This document shows, one piece after another, positions 34,600 through 47,670 of a stretch of DNA of 64,000 nucleotides. The translations under genes were made by a program, and so were the position numbers. Location: the NCBI GenBank assembly GCA_024516035.1, contig CM044964.1:10569624-10633623 (forward strand), given 5' to 3'. Below the pieces are notes generated by a model. That model was not told the DNA's origin. It did not search any database and worked only from the letters and a program-made list of their open reading frames with translations. Origin of the DNA: Bactericera cockerelli (taxonomy: Eukaryota > Arthropoda > Insecta > Hemiptera > Triozidae). The stretch's first letter is position 1; every line of letters begins with the position of its first letter.

Positions 34600-36595
34600 A
34601 TTTGCAACTACCGAGTCTTGAGCCGGTTCCTCGTAAAGCAAGAACTCTCGTTTGCGCATGTTCCGACATCATATTAAGCATAATTAATGACAGGAACACA
34701 AGCCGATATCTCTGAGCATTGAGAGCCTTCAGTCAGTACCTGCGGCAGGCCCCGAGCTTAGGAGTAAGTAAATTCTGGCCTATTGCTTGGTATAATTGGT
34801 AGGACTATTTCACCAATCAATAGCCCAGAGAGTAATTAAATTTTGGCTTTTTTTAAGGAGAGTTGATGAAATCTATAGACGAACACTAGATTTTAGTCTA
34901 GTAAATAGTGTGGTAACTGAGATGCGGACAACGCTGCATCATACCCACTAAAAGCTAAATCTCCCCCTAAACATATATGGGAACCCTTCAAAAACATTAC
35001 ATCAAATTTGCCTTCTTCCTTGGTAAAATTGCCAGGACTTTTTCACTAATCGATAGACTAAAGAAACAAAGTAATATTTTCTGGGCTATAGATAGGTGAG
35101 AAAATGCCTAGCAATTTTAACAGGGAGTTAAACAAAAAGGTGCTTTTTTGGAGCCTTCAGGTAGTGCCGTTGGAATTATGAATTTTCCAAGCCGGGAGAC
35201 TGGCTTACACATCAATGACTGAAGTGTTAGAAGAAGATTCTGGATACGAAATCTGACAAGTTAAAAGCGACGGTTACCAAATGTCCACCTTGCTTTAATT
35301 ATTTCCAGTTTCTAGCTTAAGACAACAGTCTAATCTGTGTACCATGGTGTAACATAAATTGAAGCTAGGTGAAGAAGTCTTTTGGGGGATAGGATCTTTC
35401 TAATGCGAATTTCAAAGGCGCAGAAGTTTGGACTGTTAGCTTACACAAAGCTTACATAGTTATGAGTAAATCCTCTTTGTTCTAACAGTAATGTTATCTC
35501 GTTCTGAACCATCCTTCTGATCAAAATAGGAAGAATGATATCTCCTGATGAACCTTATTTGTGCTTCTGATACTAATAGCAACTTTTGTTGTAATCTCCG
35601 AATACTTGTTTCACTAGTAACAACTTCTGGTAAACCCTCTTGTTCTTACAATAGTAATAATAACTCCTGTTATAACCTCCTTTTGCTTATGACAGAGATA
35701 ATAACTCAGGTTCCGAAGCGTTCATGAGGGCATCAAATAGAGGAGTAACTCCATGGATCTATTAGACCAGTGGCGAAGATTAATGGTTACAAATGGGGCA
35801 ATGTCTCATGATTACTTACATGTGGATTAGAATATTCAACGATATTTTTTTTGAAGATATTTTTCCTCATTCTTATTATCAGAAGCTTAGACAAAAAAAC
35901 TCCATTGTATGAATTATTTACAAGTGAAAGCACCAACTTGAAATAATCAATAAATTTCGACCTGGAAATAAGTGTGCCTGTCAACGTTTTGCAATATGAG
36001 AAAACTCTATCAGAATTTGGAGGTAAAATGAGAGAAAATGACTAAAGTTGAGTTGAAAACACGAAATTTTAGAACACCTATTTCGGTCAAAATAGAATAG
36101 TGAGAAAGCACTGGAGGGAAATTTTGGGCAGAGTTTCAATGGCAGCATTACACCATTCAAGCATGAAGCGTTCAAGAAAATATGTTGCATGGAACACGTT
36201 TCTGCTTATAGTCATTGATATTTGAACCGCCTCGCCTGTTCTCAATACACCCTTTGGTGATTTCGGAAAAGATGATTGTGGAGTATTCTGCAGTTTATAC
36301 CAGTGAAACCCAGCCTTTTAGAGGGCAAAAATTCCGAAATCCTTTCTTGCCCTCCAGAAACTTTTCTGTCATGAATCATTGAAAACTGTTGTTGTTACCA
36401 GCTTGGCTACAATTATTATTGGAAAAAGTGACGGTCTCCAGCCAACTTTAGTTGAAAAGTTTTCTCACCCTAAAAGACATATTTCCATGTTCAATCAACC
36501 ATTGTAAGGCTTTTTCTTTATAAGCAATTGAAAACCTTGAGAACTGCAAGCTATCCGGGCTTATTAGGTCTGTTTTCTGGTTAAGGTGCTCTAAA
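34600..36595. other. unassigned DNA with a degenerate ~60-bp repeat
   Basis: Around 35480-35720, phrases such as CTAATAGCAACTTTTG, CTAGTAACAACTTCTGG and AGTAATAATAACTCCTG recur at about 55-65 bp spacing, an old degenerate tandem array. The rest is unassigned. Confidence 0.4.
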
Positions 36596-38510
36596 GAGAC
36601 AATGGACACTCCCTGTTTAACGTCCCCCAGCCAGATATCTGTGAAACTTCGTAAGTTCTGCGAGGGTCCGAGCTTGCGCAGGTCCGCGACTGAGGTGCGC
36701 GCAAATGAATGGAAACCAGTTCCTAATATTCTCATTATTACTATTATTATGCATCTCTCCTGGACGAAGAGCTTCAGAGAGACGGTGTCGGCGAATTATC
36801 AAACGGAATCGGTTCTACACTTTACAAAGCTCAGTGAAACAAATTATTTAAGTCACAATTTATTCATTAGCGCCCGAGCCGGGCAGGCCAGGTGCAGGGC
36901 ACATTCAAAGTGCGATCCAAGTTGTAATGAGGGATTTCAGACTGATTCTGTCTGTTTTACTCAAAGGTATTTACATGAATAGCTCTTGTTGTACATGTTT
37001 GAACTTCGTGTTCATACAAATTCGTTAATACATGAGGTCTGTTCGAAAAATCCATCAAATGCTAGGTCATATTTATAGTTGACACTTAAAATAATTATGA
37101 TATTACAAAAGAAAGATAAAAATAATAGACACATTAGTGACATTAGTCCTCTTATTTCACCAGTTTGATTTGGTGTATTTATTCTGTTGACAAGTAGGTA
37201 AATATGTATATGAGCATAAATCCAGGCGTTGAGAGGGATTTAAACTAACTGAACCCTATGTTTCCTAGATAAGTCCATTTACCACTCGACATTTTTTAAT
37301 GGAAAAAAAAACAGTTGATAGAAAATTTAGCACCCTCCAAAATGGCATTATGAATAAAAATGCAGCTGAACATCAAACTATCAGTCAATAAGGCAGCAAT
37401 TGTTTCGATAGGAAAAACCAACACCCCTGAAAAGTATTTTTGATCGTCATCAAAAAATCCCCCTGTACAAAAAGAAAATGGCGCCCAGAATGAAAATCTA
37501 CTCAACAATAGTTACTCTATAAAGAAGTTTAGAGGGTATATAGACAACCTCTTCAGTGTAGAGAAAACTGGAACAGTTCAGGTAATGTGACTTGACTTGC
37601 CTTGTTCTAAGAGGGTGGTCTACTTGAATAAATATCGCTTTAATATTATTTGCTTGAGTATTGGTGTAGTGGTAATATACAGTAATAGATTCAAATTTAC
37701 ATCCATTTATTTCAATGCTCTTTGGATAAGGTAACAATAGATTGAATGTGTTTAGCCTCTTTTGGCATTGGAAATTAACGGTATATTCCAATAGGACATT
37801 ATCCGTGCATACAAATTACAAAAGTTATAAAGAGCACATTTAGATAGCTTTTTTGAACAGATTGGCACATGCAGTCATTCTAAGTATCCATATCATGAAC
37901 CTATCTAGGGATTATGTAAAAATAGAAATGAAAGAAAACTATTTTCAAATGATTCCACTTCCAAAAGAACGAAAGAGGTGTCCAGAATGTTCCAGTTTTC
38001 CAGAATACACATACCCCATTATTTGAATTACCCTCAAATTACGTTTTGATTTGAATATAATAGCCCCTTCTCGCATACTCTGCAACAATGTAGGGCATTA
38101 TAGAACAGACCTCATTTTTGATTCCTATCAGCCCTTATTCTTTGGGATATAGTTGTTTTTTTTTCGACCTCTTTTTCATTGCTTTTCTTGTAATTTATTT
38201 CCTGTTGTTTTTATTTTGGTCATTTGCAGCGTCTTATTATTTTTATCCATTATAGCTTTTTTATGTGGAACTATTTTGTCTGAACTCTTACTATTTGAGT
38301 GGTTGTGTTACTGTTTTAGCGGTGGCGGCTTGGAGTATGATACGGTCAATTGTTTGGAATTTCTCTTTGTATGTTTTCTTTTTTGGCATTTTTTGAGAAT
38401 TGTTAACACAAACAGATAGAACTTACTAATAACTCAACAGCTCATTCCACAGCCTACATTTTTTTATTAGCTAATTTGGGACCAATCACCCTGAGGACTT
38501 TTGGCTTCAT
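36596..38510. other. unassigned DNA
   Basis: A less AT-rich patch at 36600-36930 includes a short piece similar to family 3 (ACTCCCTGTTTAACGTCCCC). Open frames of 95-126 residues here have no recognisable domains and overlap on both strands. The remainder is AT-rich with nothing recognised. Confidence 0.35.
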
Positions 38511-38516
38511 CTTCAT

Positions 38517-38675
38517 CACAGGGTGGTGTCATCGTGAACAATGGTAGCCAGACAGTGGAGGAATGACTCAGCACTTCTACTACTGTCTTTACAAGGAGGC
38601 TAATAATTGACTAGGGCCCCCAGAACCAAGCCAATGCTGGTCTACTCCCTGTTTATAGTCCCCTAGCCAGACTCT
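38517..38675 (-). mobile_element. dispersed repeat, family 3 copy
   Basis: Shares CATCGTGAACAATGGTAGCC, AAGGAGGCTAATAATTG, GGGCCCCCAGAACCAAGCCA and ACTCCCTGTTTATAGTCCCC with 54.14 kb. The left end abuts CTTCATCTTCATCA, consistent with a trinucleotide tail on a minus-strand retroelement. Confidence 0.65.
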
Positions 38676-38864
38676 TGGCTTACCTCTTCTAAAATACCGA
38701 CAGACCTTCTCGGCAGTTCATAGGATTCCCCATAGGATAGGATGCTTACCTGTTCAACATCCTCCTGGACGAAGCTCGTTTCCGAATCCTGTTTCCCAGT
38801 CGAGAAAACTACTAGAAATTCACCTCAGATAGAGCGAACACTTCCAAGACCGTATTTAATCCAG

Positions 38865-39062
38865 TATAATAATAATAACACTCTTTGTCGGAAGGTTACC
38901 ACCAGGCGAAGTTGATGCTCTAAGCATTTTCTACCGACTAACTCTCTAAGTCTTATTATTATGTGGTCACAAACTCAAATTATTGAGAGCAAATTCATGC
39001 ACTGGGTGGGATTCGAACCAACAAATCCCTACGCTACCTATGAGACTAGCGCGTTAATAATG
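38865..39062 (-). mobile_element. tRNA-derived SINE (family 2)
   Basis: ATAATAATAA tail at the left; body ACTCTTTGTCGGAAGGTTACC ... ATGTGGTCACAAACTCAAA; tRNA-like head at the right (minus-strand B box GTTGGTTCGAATCCCACCC). Part of the head's A-box side is deleted relative to the 15.6 kb copy. Confidence 0.7.
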
Positions 39063-39069
39063 GTGCGTG

Positions 39070-40206
39070 GTTGGTGGAAAGTTCGACTTAATATTAAGAG
39101 TGTTATTAAGGAATAACTCTGTGCATCCAGAGTGGAAATGCGACAGCTGTGATGGGCACAGTGCCTTGTTCTTCAGACTTGGAGGATTTTTTTTTATATA
39201 TTTTATAAATAAATGTATCTAGGATATAAATATACTATATTCAGTTGAAAATATAAGGAAGGGCTCCCGTACTTTTTAAATTGGCCTACAATGTTGAAAG
39301 AAAACTCCATTTTCCTCCTGCAAATTTGCGTTCAAAAGCCGCTTACTACAATATACACATTGTTAAAACCCCCAGTCTCGTAACTAAGCGTGGGTAATGG
39401 ACTTCATTAGCATCGCATGTCAAAGCTCAGTTTCTTACGAAAACTCTACCAGCTTTTCATGTAATGCTTGTAGTACCTCGTTATTTCATATTTCATGTGT
39501 TTACTACATACTACAGTACTAAAATATGTATGTATAGGGCATATGTATTTATTTTATACAGTAGTAAAAACAGCATTTATAATCCCTGTGTAACTTTAAC
39601 CTGTGAGTAAGCTTACAAACTTGCTGAGTCTGGAAAATACGAATCCAACTTTATTCTGTGTATATATTTTTCAACTTTGATGGCAGCATTAAAATTACTT
39701 TGTTTTTTGGCAATTGTCTTTACAACATGGTGGTTGATGAGTTCCTGTATAAGAATACGTCCATGAGAGTCATGGAAGAATTTCATTAGGAAAAACACAA
39801 GACCAAGTTATCCTCACACCGCCGGAAATATTAACATTGTACCAAATACCTATTCAAATTTCAAGCCACATAGTATACATACTCCTTATATGAAAACCTC
39901 GTTGAACTCTGTATTCGAAGGAAGCAAATTAAGAAATTAACCCTGACTCTAAGTACGGTCATATATTATGCAAGACTAAAAGTAGTCTACTTAAACTTGG
40001 ATCCCACCGCCAACTCATAAAATATTCCATAATTAGGCAGTTGCTTTACAACAGCCAATCAACATCCAATTAGATTACAACTTTGAAAAAAAGTATACTA
40101 AAAAACTTTGAAAATATGGTGATGACCGAAATATTCTTTCAAATATGTTCTTCCATACTTGATGGTAACCAGTAATTAAATGGTCCAACTTTGAAATGAA
40201 TTTTTA
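39070..40206. other. unassigned AT-rich DNA
   Basis: No gene or repeat family recognised. Confidence 0.35.
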
Positions 40207-40210
40207 CCCA

Positions 40211-40218
<8 letters not shown>

Positions 40219-40248
<30 letters not shown>

Positions 40249-40507
40249 TGGGGTTTAACGTCGCTTTCAACTGCCATGGTCATATCACGACGGGGGTTTT
40301 ACCCTCCATTCGCAGGAAACTCACAAACCTGCTACTCACATTGACCTCACCCAGCCTGAGTGGGGCCGGGAAAAGCCAGCGTCACGAGAATTAGAATTTG
40401 AATGGTCACCCATCCAAGTCTTAACCTCGCTGGATGTCGCTTAACTTCGGTGTTCTGAAGGGAACCGGTGTATTCAACATGCCATCGACGCTGGCTCCCC
40501 CCCCCCC
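40219..40507 (-). mobile_element. 5S rRNA-derived SINE, full-length with target duplication
   Basis: On the minus strand it begins with a G run, then a 5S rRNA-like head of about 110 bp (GCCAGCGTCGATGGCATG, GTTGAATACACCGGTTC, ACCGAAGTTAAGCGACATC, ACTTGGATGGGTGACC). This includes the A-box-like AAGTTAAGC and C-box-like TGGATGGGTGACC of the 5S internal promoter. The body follows (CTGGGTGAGGTCAATGTGAG ... GTCGTGATATGACCATGG) and ends in an oligo(A) tail (T run at 40219-40243 on the plus strand). Flanking CCCATTACTTTT at 40207-40218 and 40508-40519 is a 12-bp duplication. All hallmarks of LINE-mobilised Pol III SINE insertion are present. Confidence 0.88.
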
Positions 40508-40519
40508 CCCATTACTTTT

Positions 40520-41180
40520 GATTAAAGTACTTATGCAGAATACAGTCTAGAATACATATTAAGTAGAAGTGAAGAAATAACTACAAGTAAAGAGCATGTA
40601 CACAAGGAACATAAAATAATATTACCTATTTAATGTTTTAATTTATTTCAAGTACCTACTTCAGGCGTCCACTATGTATGCATTAACATTTATTCATTTC
40701 CTAAGTTTTTCAAGAATTAACCAGCCGAGTTTATAGGATTAGCAACAATTTATTCTCTTACATAAGGTACTCATAATAAGATGGTTGCTGTCAATGAAAC
40801 CCATGGTAATTCTCTAGGTCCTGCAATGCCAAAACTGGAGTTGGTACAAGCAGACATGTTATACACCAACAGTCGTATTTCTGAGAACATTTCGAAACCA
40901 GACAATTTATGAAGTACCTACGTTCGCTAATATTTTGCTATTATCTAATGCTTCAAATTATCAAGATCGAATGGTCAAAAATAAGAAAAACTAACCGTTT
41001 TCCTCCTCACGAAATTTGGTTTAACTCATAATGTGAATATGGTGACCAGACTAACGTTTTGGTTGAAAAACAACGAGACGACCAGATGATTCAACTCTCA
41101 CAAAGCGATACTAGGAAAATGGGGATTTACCAATTTATCAACTGCCACATTTGATGGCTACCAATTGCATGTCGGATCGT
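40520..41180. other. unassigned AT-rich DNA
   Basis: Start of the repeat-poor interval that contains the homeobox exons. Nothing recognised. Confidence 0.35.
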
Positions 41181-41219
41181 TCTGATAATCCCCAAGTATT
41201 TGAGTTGTTGCATTTATTC

Positions 41220-41450
41220 TTCACAGTAACAGTTGACACGAGTTGCATCGACCATCTGATATCATCCAAATTTCCAGTGCAGAAGTGTTGCCATTTCCAT
41301 CTGATTTTCTTCACTATAGCAGTTTACGTGTTGCAACTTTCACATGATACTCCCAAGTGTTGCGTTTGACGTGTTGAAATTCCATCTGGTATTCTCCAGT
41401 GTTGCAGTTGACGTGTTGAAGTAATAGCATACGTGTTGACGTCCCCCTGG
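41220..41450. repeat. degenerate ~43-bp tandem repeat
   Basis: Copies share AGTTGACGTGTTG and a following CCATCTGATATTCTCC-like phrase (variants GTTTACGTGTTGC, TTTGACGTGTTG, AGTTGACACGAGTTG). About four to five diverged copies. Confidence 0.5.
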
Positions 41451-41459
41451 AGAGAAATA

Positions 41460-44400
41460 TCCAGAAGTAATCTGTTATTAAGTACAGTTTAATGCCGAGA
41501 GTACTGAGGTGTACAGGCAACTTAACTCGCAGGCCACTTTGGAGGAAAAATAATTAATTTAATATTAGATTGTAAGTGGCTGAATTATATCCAATATAAA
41601 AGACGTACAGGGTCGTTCACTGGACACGATGAAATGTTTTCACACTTTAGGTAGATAAATCACTGTGAGAGATGTTTCTATGACAATGAACAATTGGGAA
41701 ACAATCGGAAGGTTACAGCACAACCCTAATACTCCGCAAATTTACAATTCAAATTTTAATTTAAATTCCATGAAATGCTTTATTTTAAGTATGTTGCATG
41801 TATTATTTAAAAAATGACCGATCGCAATATTTTCTATTAATTTACACTATTACAGGCTACTGTAAGCAGTAGGAAGTTAAAACTCTAACCATCCAGAGTA
41901 GTCTCTAAATCTAAACTCACCAACTTTGTAGCTTTGTACCACATGTACCACTTCAGATTATGATTCATAAACGGAGTCCAGTTCCGGACTGATCAAGTTG
42001 ACCTCTGAGTACTTTGTAGGTAGGTACGCTTGATTTTTTAGTGATTTGGCATTCGCATCGCTACTTAGAACTTGGTTCACCCCGGTTCAGAATTGGAAGA
42101 GTAAACGAGCACGCTAGAATCATCACGGACCGCTCGACCGTCTTCCTTCAGTCGTATTTTCGTCCGAACTATTTTTATGGTATTTTATGGAAGTTTGATT
42201 CGGTTAATGGACGTCTCATTAAGTGACTCATTACTTGGAATCCCCCGGCATTGAGTACATCAAGTAAAATCCAGTACCATCAAGTACATTAGCAGAACCT
42301 ATTAGAGAACGTATAGTGGAGAAACAAAATCATCTGAGTTCACTGTGAGAGCATGATTAGAGGACATTTTGAAAATAGCCACTCGTTTAATTAATTTGAA
42401 ACTCCGAATGCACTGAGAGAAGCAGTACTCGTAAATTGGGTAAGTGGTTTTATTAATTGAAACTCGGTTCAGCTTCTGAGAGTTGGGTGATTTCCGCTTC
42501 CAATTAGTTCCGATTGTTGTGACTGAGCGGGCATGACCATTTCACTCACATCTGAGGATTGTTTTCACCTTGTTTTATCTGCTGGGTATACCGAGAGCTT
42601 CTATAAGCAGTAGTCTGACTTCGATGGTAGGAGATTCAGTGTTTGGCATCATGACTAGGTGAGACGAGAAGCAGTTGGCAGCTGAATACCCAGTCTGACA
42701 AATCCCACCACTTTTTGCTTTGTGTTTGAATTTCAGTCAAAACTATTGCTAACGTGAATAGAATTTTCACTTCAATTTTAGAATAAAATTTGAATAAAAA
42801 TTTAAGATTTCATTTAAGAACTGAGGATAAGAATATGATTTAAAAACTAAATTCCCTCCAATTATCCACCGTAACAATTTCCCCTATCCTTTTGGAAAAA
42901 CTCACTCCCCACTCATTTCAAAGGTTTGTAACCTGCACTCCTTCCGTTTTTGAAAAGCAAATATAATCATTTAAAATGCAATATTTTCAAGATAATTGAC
43001 GAGGAAAACACAATCCTCTATTAAATTACTGCCATGATCCAATTTGGTTGCTAATTGTTCGAATAACTCCGTCTTCATTATCTTCAATATCCTCATTAGT
43101 TGCCATGTTATTTGATACCTCAGCCCTCTCGCTTGCCCCATCTTCAATATTGTCGGAATCATAATTATTATGAAAATGAAGTTTCAAATGATCTCTAACC
43201 ATCCCTTTCCCATTTATCCCTTCACCATCAATTTTAAAATTATTTTCACTTTATCTATGTTTGGACAATCTTGTTTTTAAACTGATGTACCTGCATATCA
43301 GTCAAAGAATTGCCCATTCCAAAAACATTTCAATTTTAGAGACATAATATTTGTGATTATAACCAGAGTAAGAAATCAAAAGTATTTTCTAATGTTGTTA
43401 GACCTTGTTCATAACAACTCGTACGGATTCAGTTATTTACCGTAGATCTGACAATTTATTATTCAATACTATATTATAATTGTCATTGTCATCAAGTAGT
43501 ATTTTTTAGGGCTCTAGGTTATGCCTTCTTCAAAGGAGATAATTATTAGTATTGTAGCAGCAGATATCAGTGAATTGGATAGTTTTTAGAACTTTTTTGA
43601 AACATTTTTAAAGGTTTTTGAAGAAAATTCAATTTGGATTGCTTCAAAAGTTCTTTGATTTAATGTTATAAATTCAATTTATTCTGTATCGCGTTCATTG
43701 AGTATTGATAGAACAGTATTTACAAGGTAGTTCCATTGTTATCAGACCTAGACTATTGATTCAGAATATTGAGTCTATTGTTGAATATATTTTGTATCGT
43801 GTATATTGAGTATTGGTATCACAATATTTACTATGTTGTTCCTATGTTTCCTTGCCACGCGTCCTACTGTGATTCAAACTCTTTCTAACAATTCCATCAT
43901 ATAACTGTTCCTTCTTTTTGAACTTTTCTCATTCTCTTTTGCAAATTATTTCATTTTGTTTTGTTTGTTATCTTAAAGGTCTACTAACTCATCGGTTCAA
44001 TTTACTTCAAAACATTTTTAATGTATGATGTTTTTTTTAATGTTATTAATTGTACAATATACATACCAACATGCGCACGTTTGAATATCTTCTAACAATA
44101 TAAATAATTTTATTCAGATGATACCCTTCCATAATAAACTATTTCGGGTTTCAAAGTGCGCTCCTAATACTATGGTCTATTCTTTCCACCCTGAACCAAT
44201 TAAAGAAACAGACGAAACAACCCCTTTTACAAGGGCTTGGAATACATTATTAGCTGATTCGTCCACATAATCATTAACTTGCACTGAAAATAATACAAGA
44301 GCCATACCCCTCCTCGTCTCTTGAGCGCGGATACTGGAGTTCACCTAGTTCTTATTGAAATTAAATTTAATGGAAAACACAGCGAGACCATTAATAATCA

Positions 44401-46370
44401 TAAGAAGTTTTCGAATCGTAATAATGATAATCAAAACAAGAATTACCAAGAGAGCTGCCTGTGCGCTAGACAATAATCGTTATAATCAAGACCAAAGATC
44501 AAAGTCTTTTCTTGATATCAAATTAAAGATAAAAGATAGAGATTAACCATATTATGTTGGAAGAGAGCGCATATACGTTATTATGTATAAGTAGATAAGT
44601 TTTTTTTATGAGCTACATAATGTTCAAATGAGATAGGTACGAGCGTATGTATGTAAGGTAGGAGGCTTTGAATCACATCACATCCATGCTCTTTAAGAAC
44701 TTTGCAAACAGGGTCAGTGTGAATTTGAAATGTACTGAACTTGGGGGGTCTCCCTTCAGCAGATACCAATGGTCAAATAATTATCAATAGTTACTTAAGC
44801 TCTTTGTTAGAAATCTTAATACATACATAGTATCGTGAAATCATTCAACAGTCCTTTGATATCTCTTCCAAGTTCGTTAGAATAAGCAATAATCAGAACT
44901 ATGTGTTGAATATAAAGATTCCCAATCAGCTACCACAATAACTATCACTCATGAAGAGCAAACAGAAACCCTGTCGATATCTATTCGTCTTCCATTACAA
45001 GACTTGATCTTGTGTGACCCGGTATGGTTTAAGGGAGAGTCGGCAAAAGATCAAAGAGAGAAAGACGAAGAGAGATAGAGATGGTATGGTATCTCGCTCA
45101 CTCTTTCTCGTCTAAAGTGTTTGTGTGTCGGTAGGCAAGTTCAGGCCGATTTGTTCCGACGATGACCGAAGCTGAGGTGTTAGCTCGGGATCGGCAAACC
45201 AATTCTACCGATTCATTAGGAAGACGGGCGAGTTGACTTTACTGAATCACAAGCATTGGAAGGATCAAAGAATTCCTCGAGCTAAGCCAGAGACCGACGG
45301 ATAAGTGTGACCAATTAGTTCAAATTGTAAATCTTCTTATGTGGAACACTGAATCACCTCTCTCGGCGAGATTCATTTGATCTCTGATTTGATCTTCGTA
45401 CTTCTCCCGTTGATGCCTATTTGGAGGAGACCTCGGTCTAGTAGTTCTCAATCGTTATTTCTCAAGAAAATGAGACCAAGTAATGAAGAAATTAAACTAC
45501 ACATCTTTAAGATTGTCACAATTTGAGAGCTACTGCATGAGAAAGAAAATTAGTGATACAATATATGAACTGTTAGAATCATTGGATAATGTTTTTTTTT
45601 CACTTCAATGAAAAAGTTGTAGATGCAATAATTGTGGAAATACTTGAAAGGGTTCTCTGAAAACATAAAAAGGGACTAACAAGGCCAGGACAGTCGAATA
45701 GCTCCGATCTGATTCACAATTTCATCGTGTGAGGGAAAACCTCCACGTGCTAGACTCACAATCCTCAGTCGTGAAAGACCACTTAAACCTTTTGCCTCTT
45801 GGACTAAGCTAGTAATTGAAAACTCCTAGTCGAGTGAAGTCGAGCCATATCGGGTATAAAATAATTGCACGACGCCCCGAGTGGAATTTGAATATTAATG
45901 AAATGTCTATTAAAAACCATTCAAAGAGATTTAAAACAATAGATTATAATTGGATTATATCATGTCTTAACCCCTACACTCGATATCTGGTAATAGCACG
46001 TTGAATCTGATCAATAAACCATTCTTATTTATCGATGCATTGAGGTTAATGCATGATGTAAAACAATTAGGTGTTGTAAACTGATTAGTGGTATTTAAGT
46101 TCTCTGCAAGCACTTTGTCGAGCAGCTATCCATCAATCATGCACCAGGGTCGTTATAAATTACTTTTTATGAAACTGACGTCACAATCTATGCATAATTT
46201 TATTGCATATTGGATGGAATATTATTTGATTCTACTTGGGTATCTAAATATGGACTGCGGCAAATTTGAATTAGAATAATAATTATTCTAATACAGATTA
46301 ATTCAATTACCTTCATAATACGTATTGTGATATTGTTATAAAACTTCAAATGCATATTAAAAACGACTTT
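41460..46370. other. repeat-poor unassigned DNA upstream of the homeobox exons
   Basis: About 4.9 kb with no recognised repeat family or gene. A purine-rich stretch lies near 45045-45090. The interval could hold regulatory DNA or upstream exons of the ladybird gene, but I found no segment encoding an FSI-DIL-type (EH1-like) motif expected in a ladybird first exon. Confidence 0.35.
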
Positions 46371-46380
46371 AGTTAGCATT

Positions 46381-46429
46381 CAAAATCAATTCAAAAAGCT
46401 GGTTTAAGCAGCTTTTTGAATTGATTTTG
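46381..46429. repeat. perfect 21-bp-arm hairpin
   Basis: CAAAATCAATTCAAAAAGCT plus G, a 7-nt loop GTTTAAG, then the exact complement. There is no T run after the stem typical of a terminator and no sign of a Pol III gene. It may be a foldback remnant. Confidence 0.85.
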
Positions 46430-46677
46430 TATTTTTACCAAATATCCACAAGACGGACTGTAAAATAAACTATTGGAAGTGTAAACTGATTCATTATATA
46501 AAATAATATTTTTCAAAAAGTTCCATTTGAAATAACTGATCATTTCCCAAAAAAGAAAAATACAATAATTTGTCAAAAATAGACCAACGCTTTTTCATAA
46601 ACTCTTAATATCTCAAAGTATTTATTGGAAATTAGGGTTTATATTATGGTTGATCTTCTCGGAACTAAGAAAAGAAA

Positions 46678-46745
46678 ACTGCAGGGAATCGAACCCGGGT
46701 CACCTGCTCCAAGTCTGCTATTCTTTCTCGGCCACTGTGACTACA
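46678..46745 (-). mobile_element. tRNA-like sequence (SINE head or tRNA relic)
   Basis: On the minus strand it reads GTCACAGTGGCCGAGAAAG (A box as in Ser/Leu tRNAs) and CCCGGGTTCGATTCCCTGC (B box). The acceptor arms do not pair well by eye, so a functional tRNA is unlikely. This is one of the few mobile-element-like traces in the 40.5-54.1 kb interval. Confidence 0.45.
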
Positions 46746-46749
46746 AATC

Positions 46750-47670
46750 ATTCCAAGTATTCATTCAACTATTTTGATGTCGGTCCAAAAGTACCACCAG
46801 CATTTCTTCATCTCATGATTCTCAAACCGTTGAAAGCATCAATTAATTTGTTCATTAGTGTTGCATTCGACTGATTATCATTATTGATACAGTTGATTTA
46901 GAAATTGATTTTTTTACCGAGTCAATATTTGATGATGGAGCTTTCTCTGTGAGACTCATTAGGCACTCTCTGAGATATAGAACACTTTTTGATCGACTAA
47001 TTGATGCAAGCTAATGGAGTGTTGGTATAGTGGGTGCTCCTTGATAATAGATTTGTGGTAACAGGTTCCACTTTCGATAGTTAAGAGTCTTGGGCTTATA
47101 CTGCTTACAGTCATTGTGATGTGTAGATAATGTAAATATGAATCATACGTATTTTCTTGACTGATATTTGTAGACAGAGATGAGTGGTGTGCATTCACAA
47201 GTGATGGAACAAAGTCACTCCCAGGATATGACTCGGTCCATCAGTATTGATGAGTGAGTGACAAAGGTGACCTTGAGCGATGCACATTCCTCTAAATCTT
47301 TTAAATACTAATAGTTTGATTAGTTTATGTATAATGCTTTTTTCATCTTTCCTTATAAAGCGGCCCTGAATAATACTCTCCATTATACCTTATTATGGGC
47401 TTACTCATAATTATGTCATTCAATGCTCGTATATTATAATTTTGTACTACTCGTATTTTCACTATTGGCTGGTTCTCAGCAACCTGTATATTTTACCTGT
47501 ATATGATCACCGGATATTTTGGCACATCAAGTGACACCAGTTCAATAATATTAATAAAAGTGTGCGGTATACCGTGAACGAAGCAAAATTGAGTATTTCA
47601 AGAATTTTGATCAGCGATCTTCACTGGTGTCGATAATAAGAAGAAATCTCGCTATTTAACTCAGGACGAC
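46750..47670. other. unassigned DNA
   Basis: Short open frames only. Nothing recognised. Confidence 0.3.

Noticed and set aside
36602..36982. 126-residue open frame in a less AT-rich patch, considered as a ladybird first exon
   Set aside because: No EH1-like FSI-DIL motif or ladybird similarity, and part of it matches dispersed repeat family 3.
40375..40500. A genuine 5S rRNA gene on the minus strand
   Set aside because: Only the first ~110 bp resemble 5S, with substitutions, and the sequence continues into a SINE body with a poly(A) tail and target duplication.
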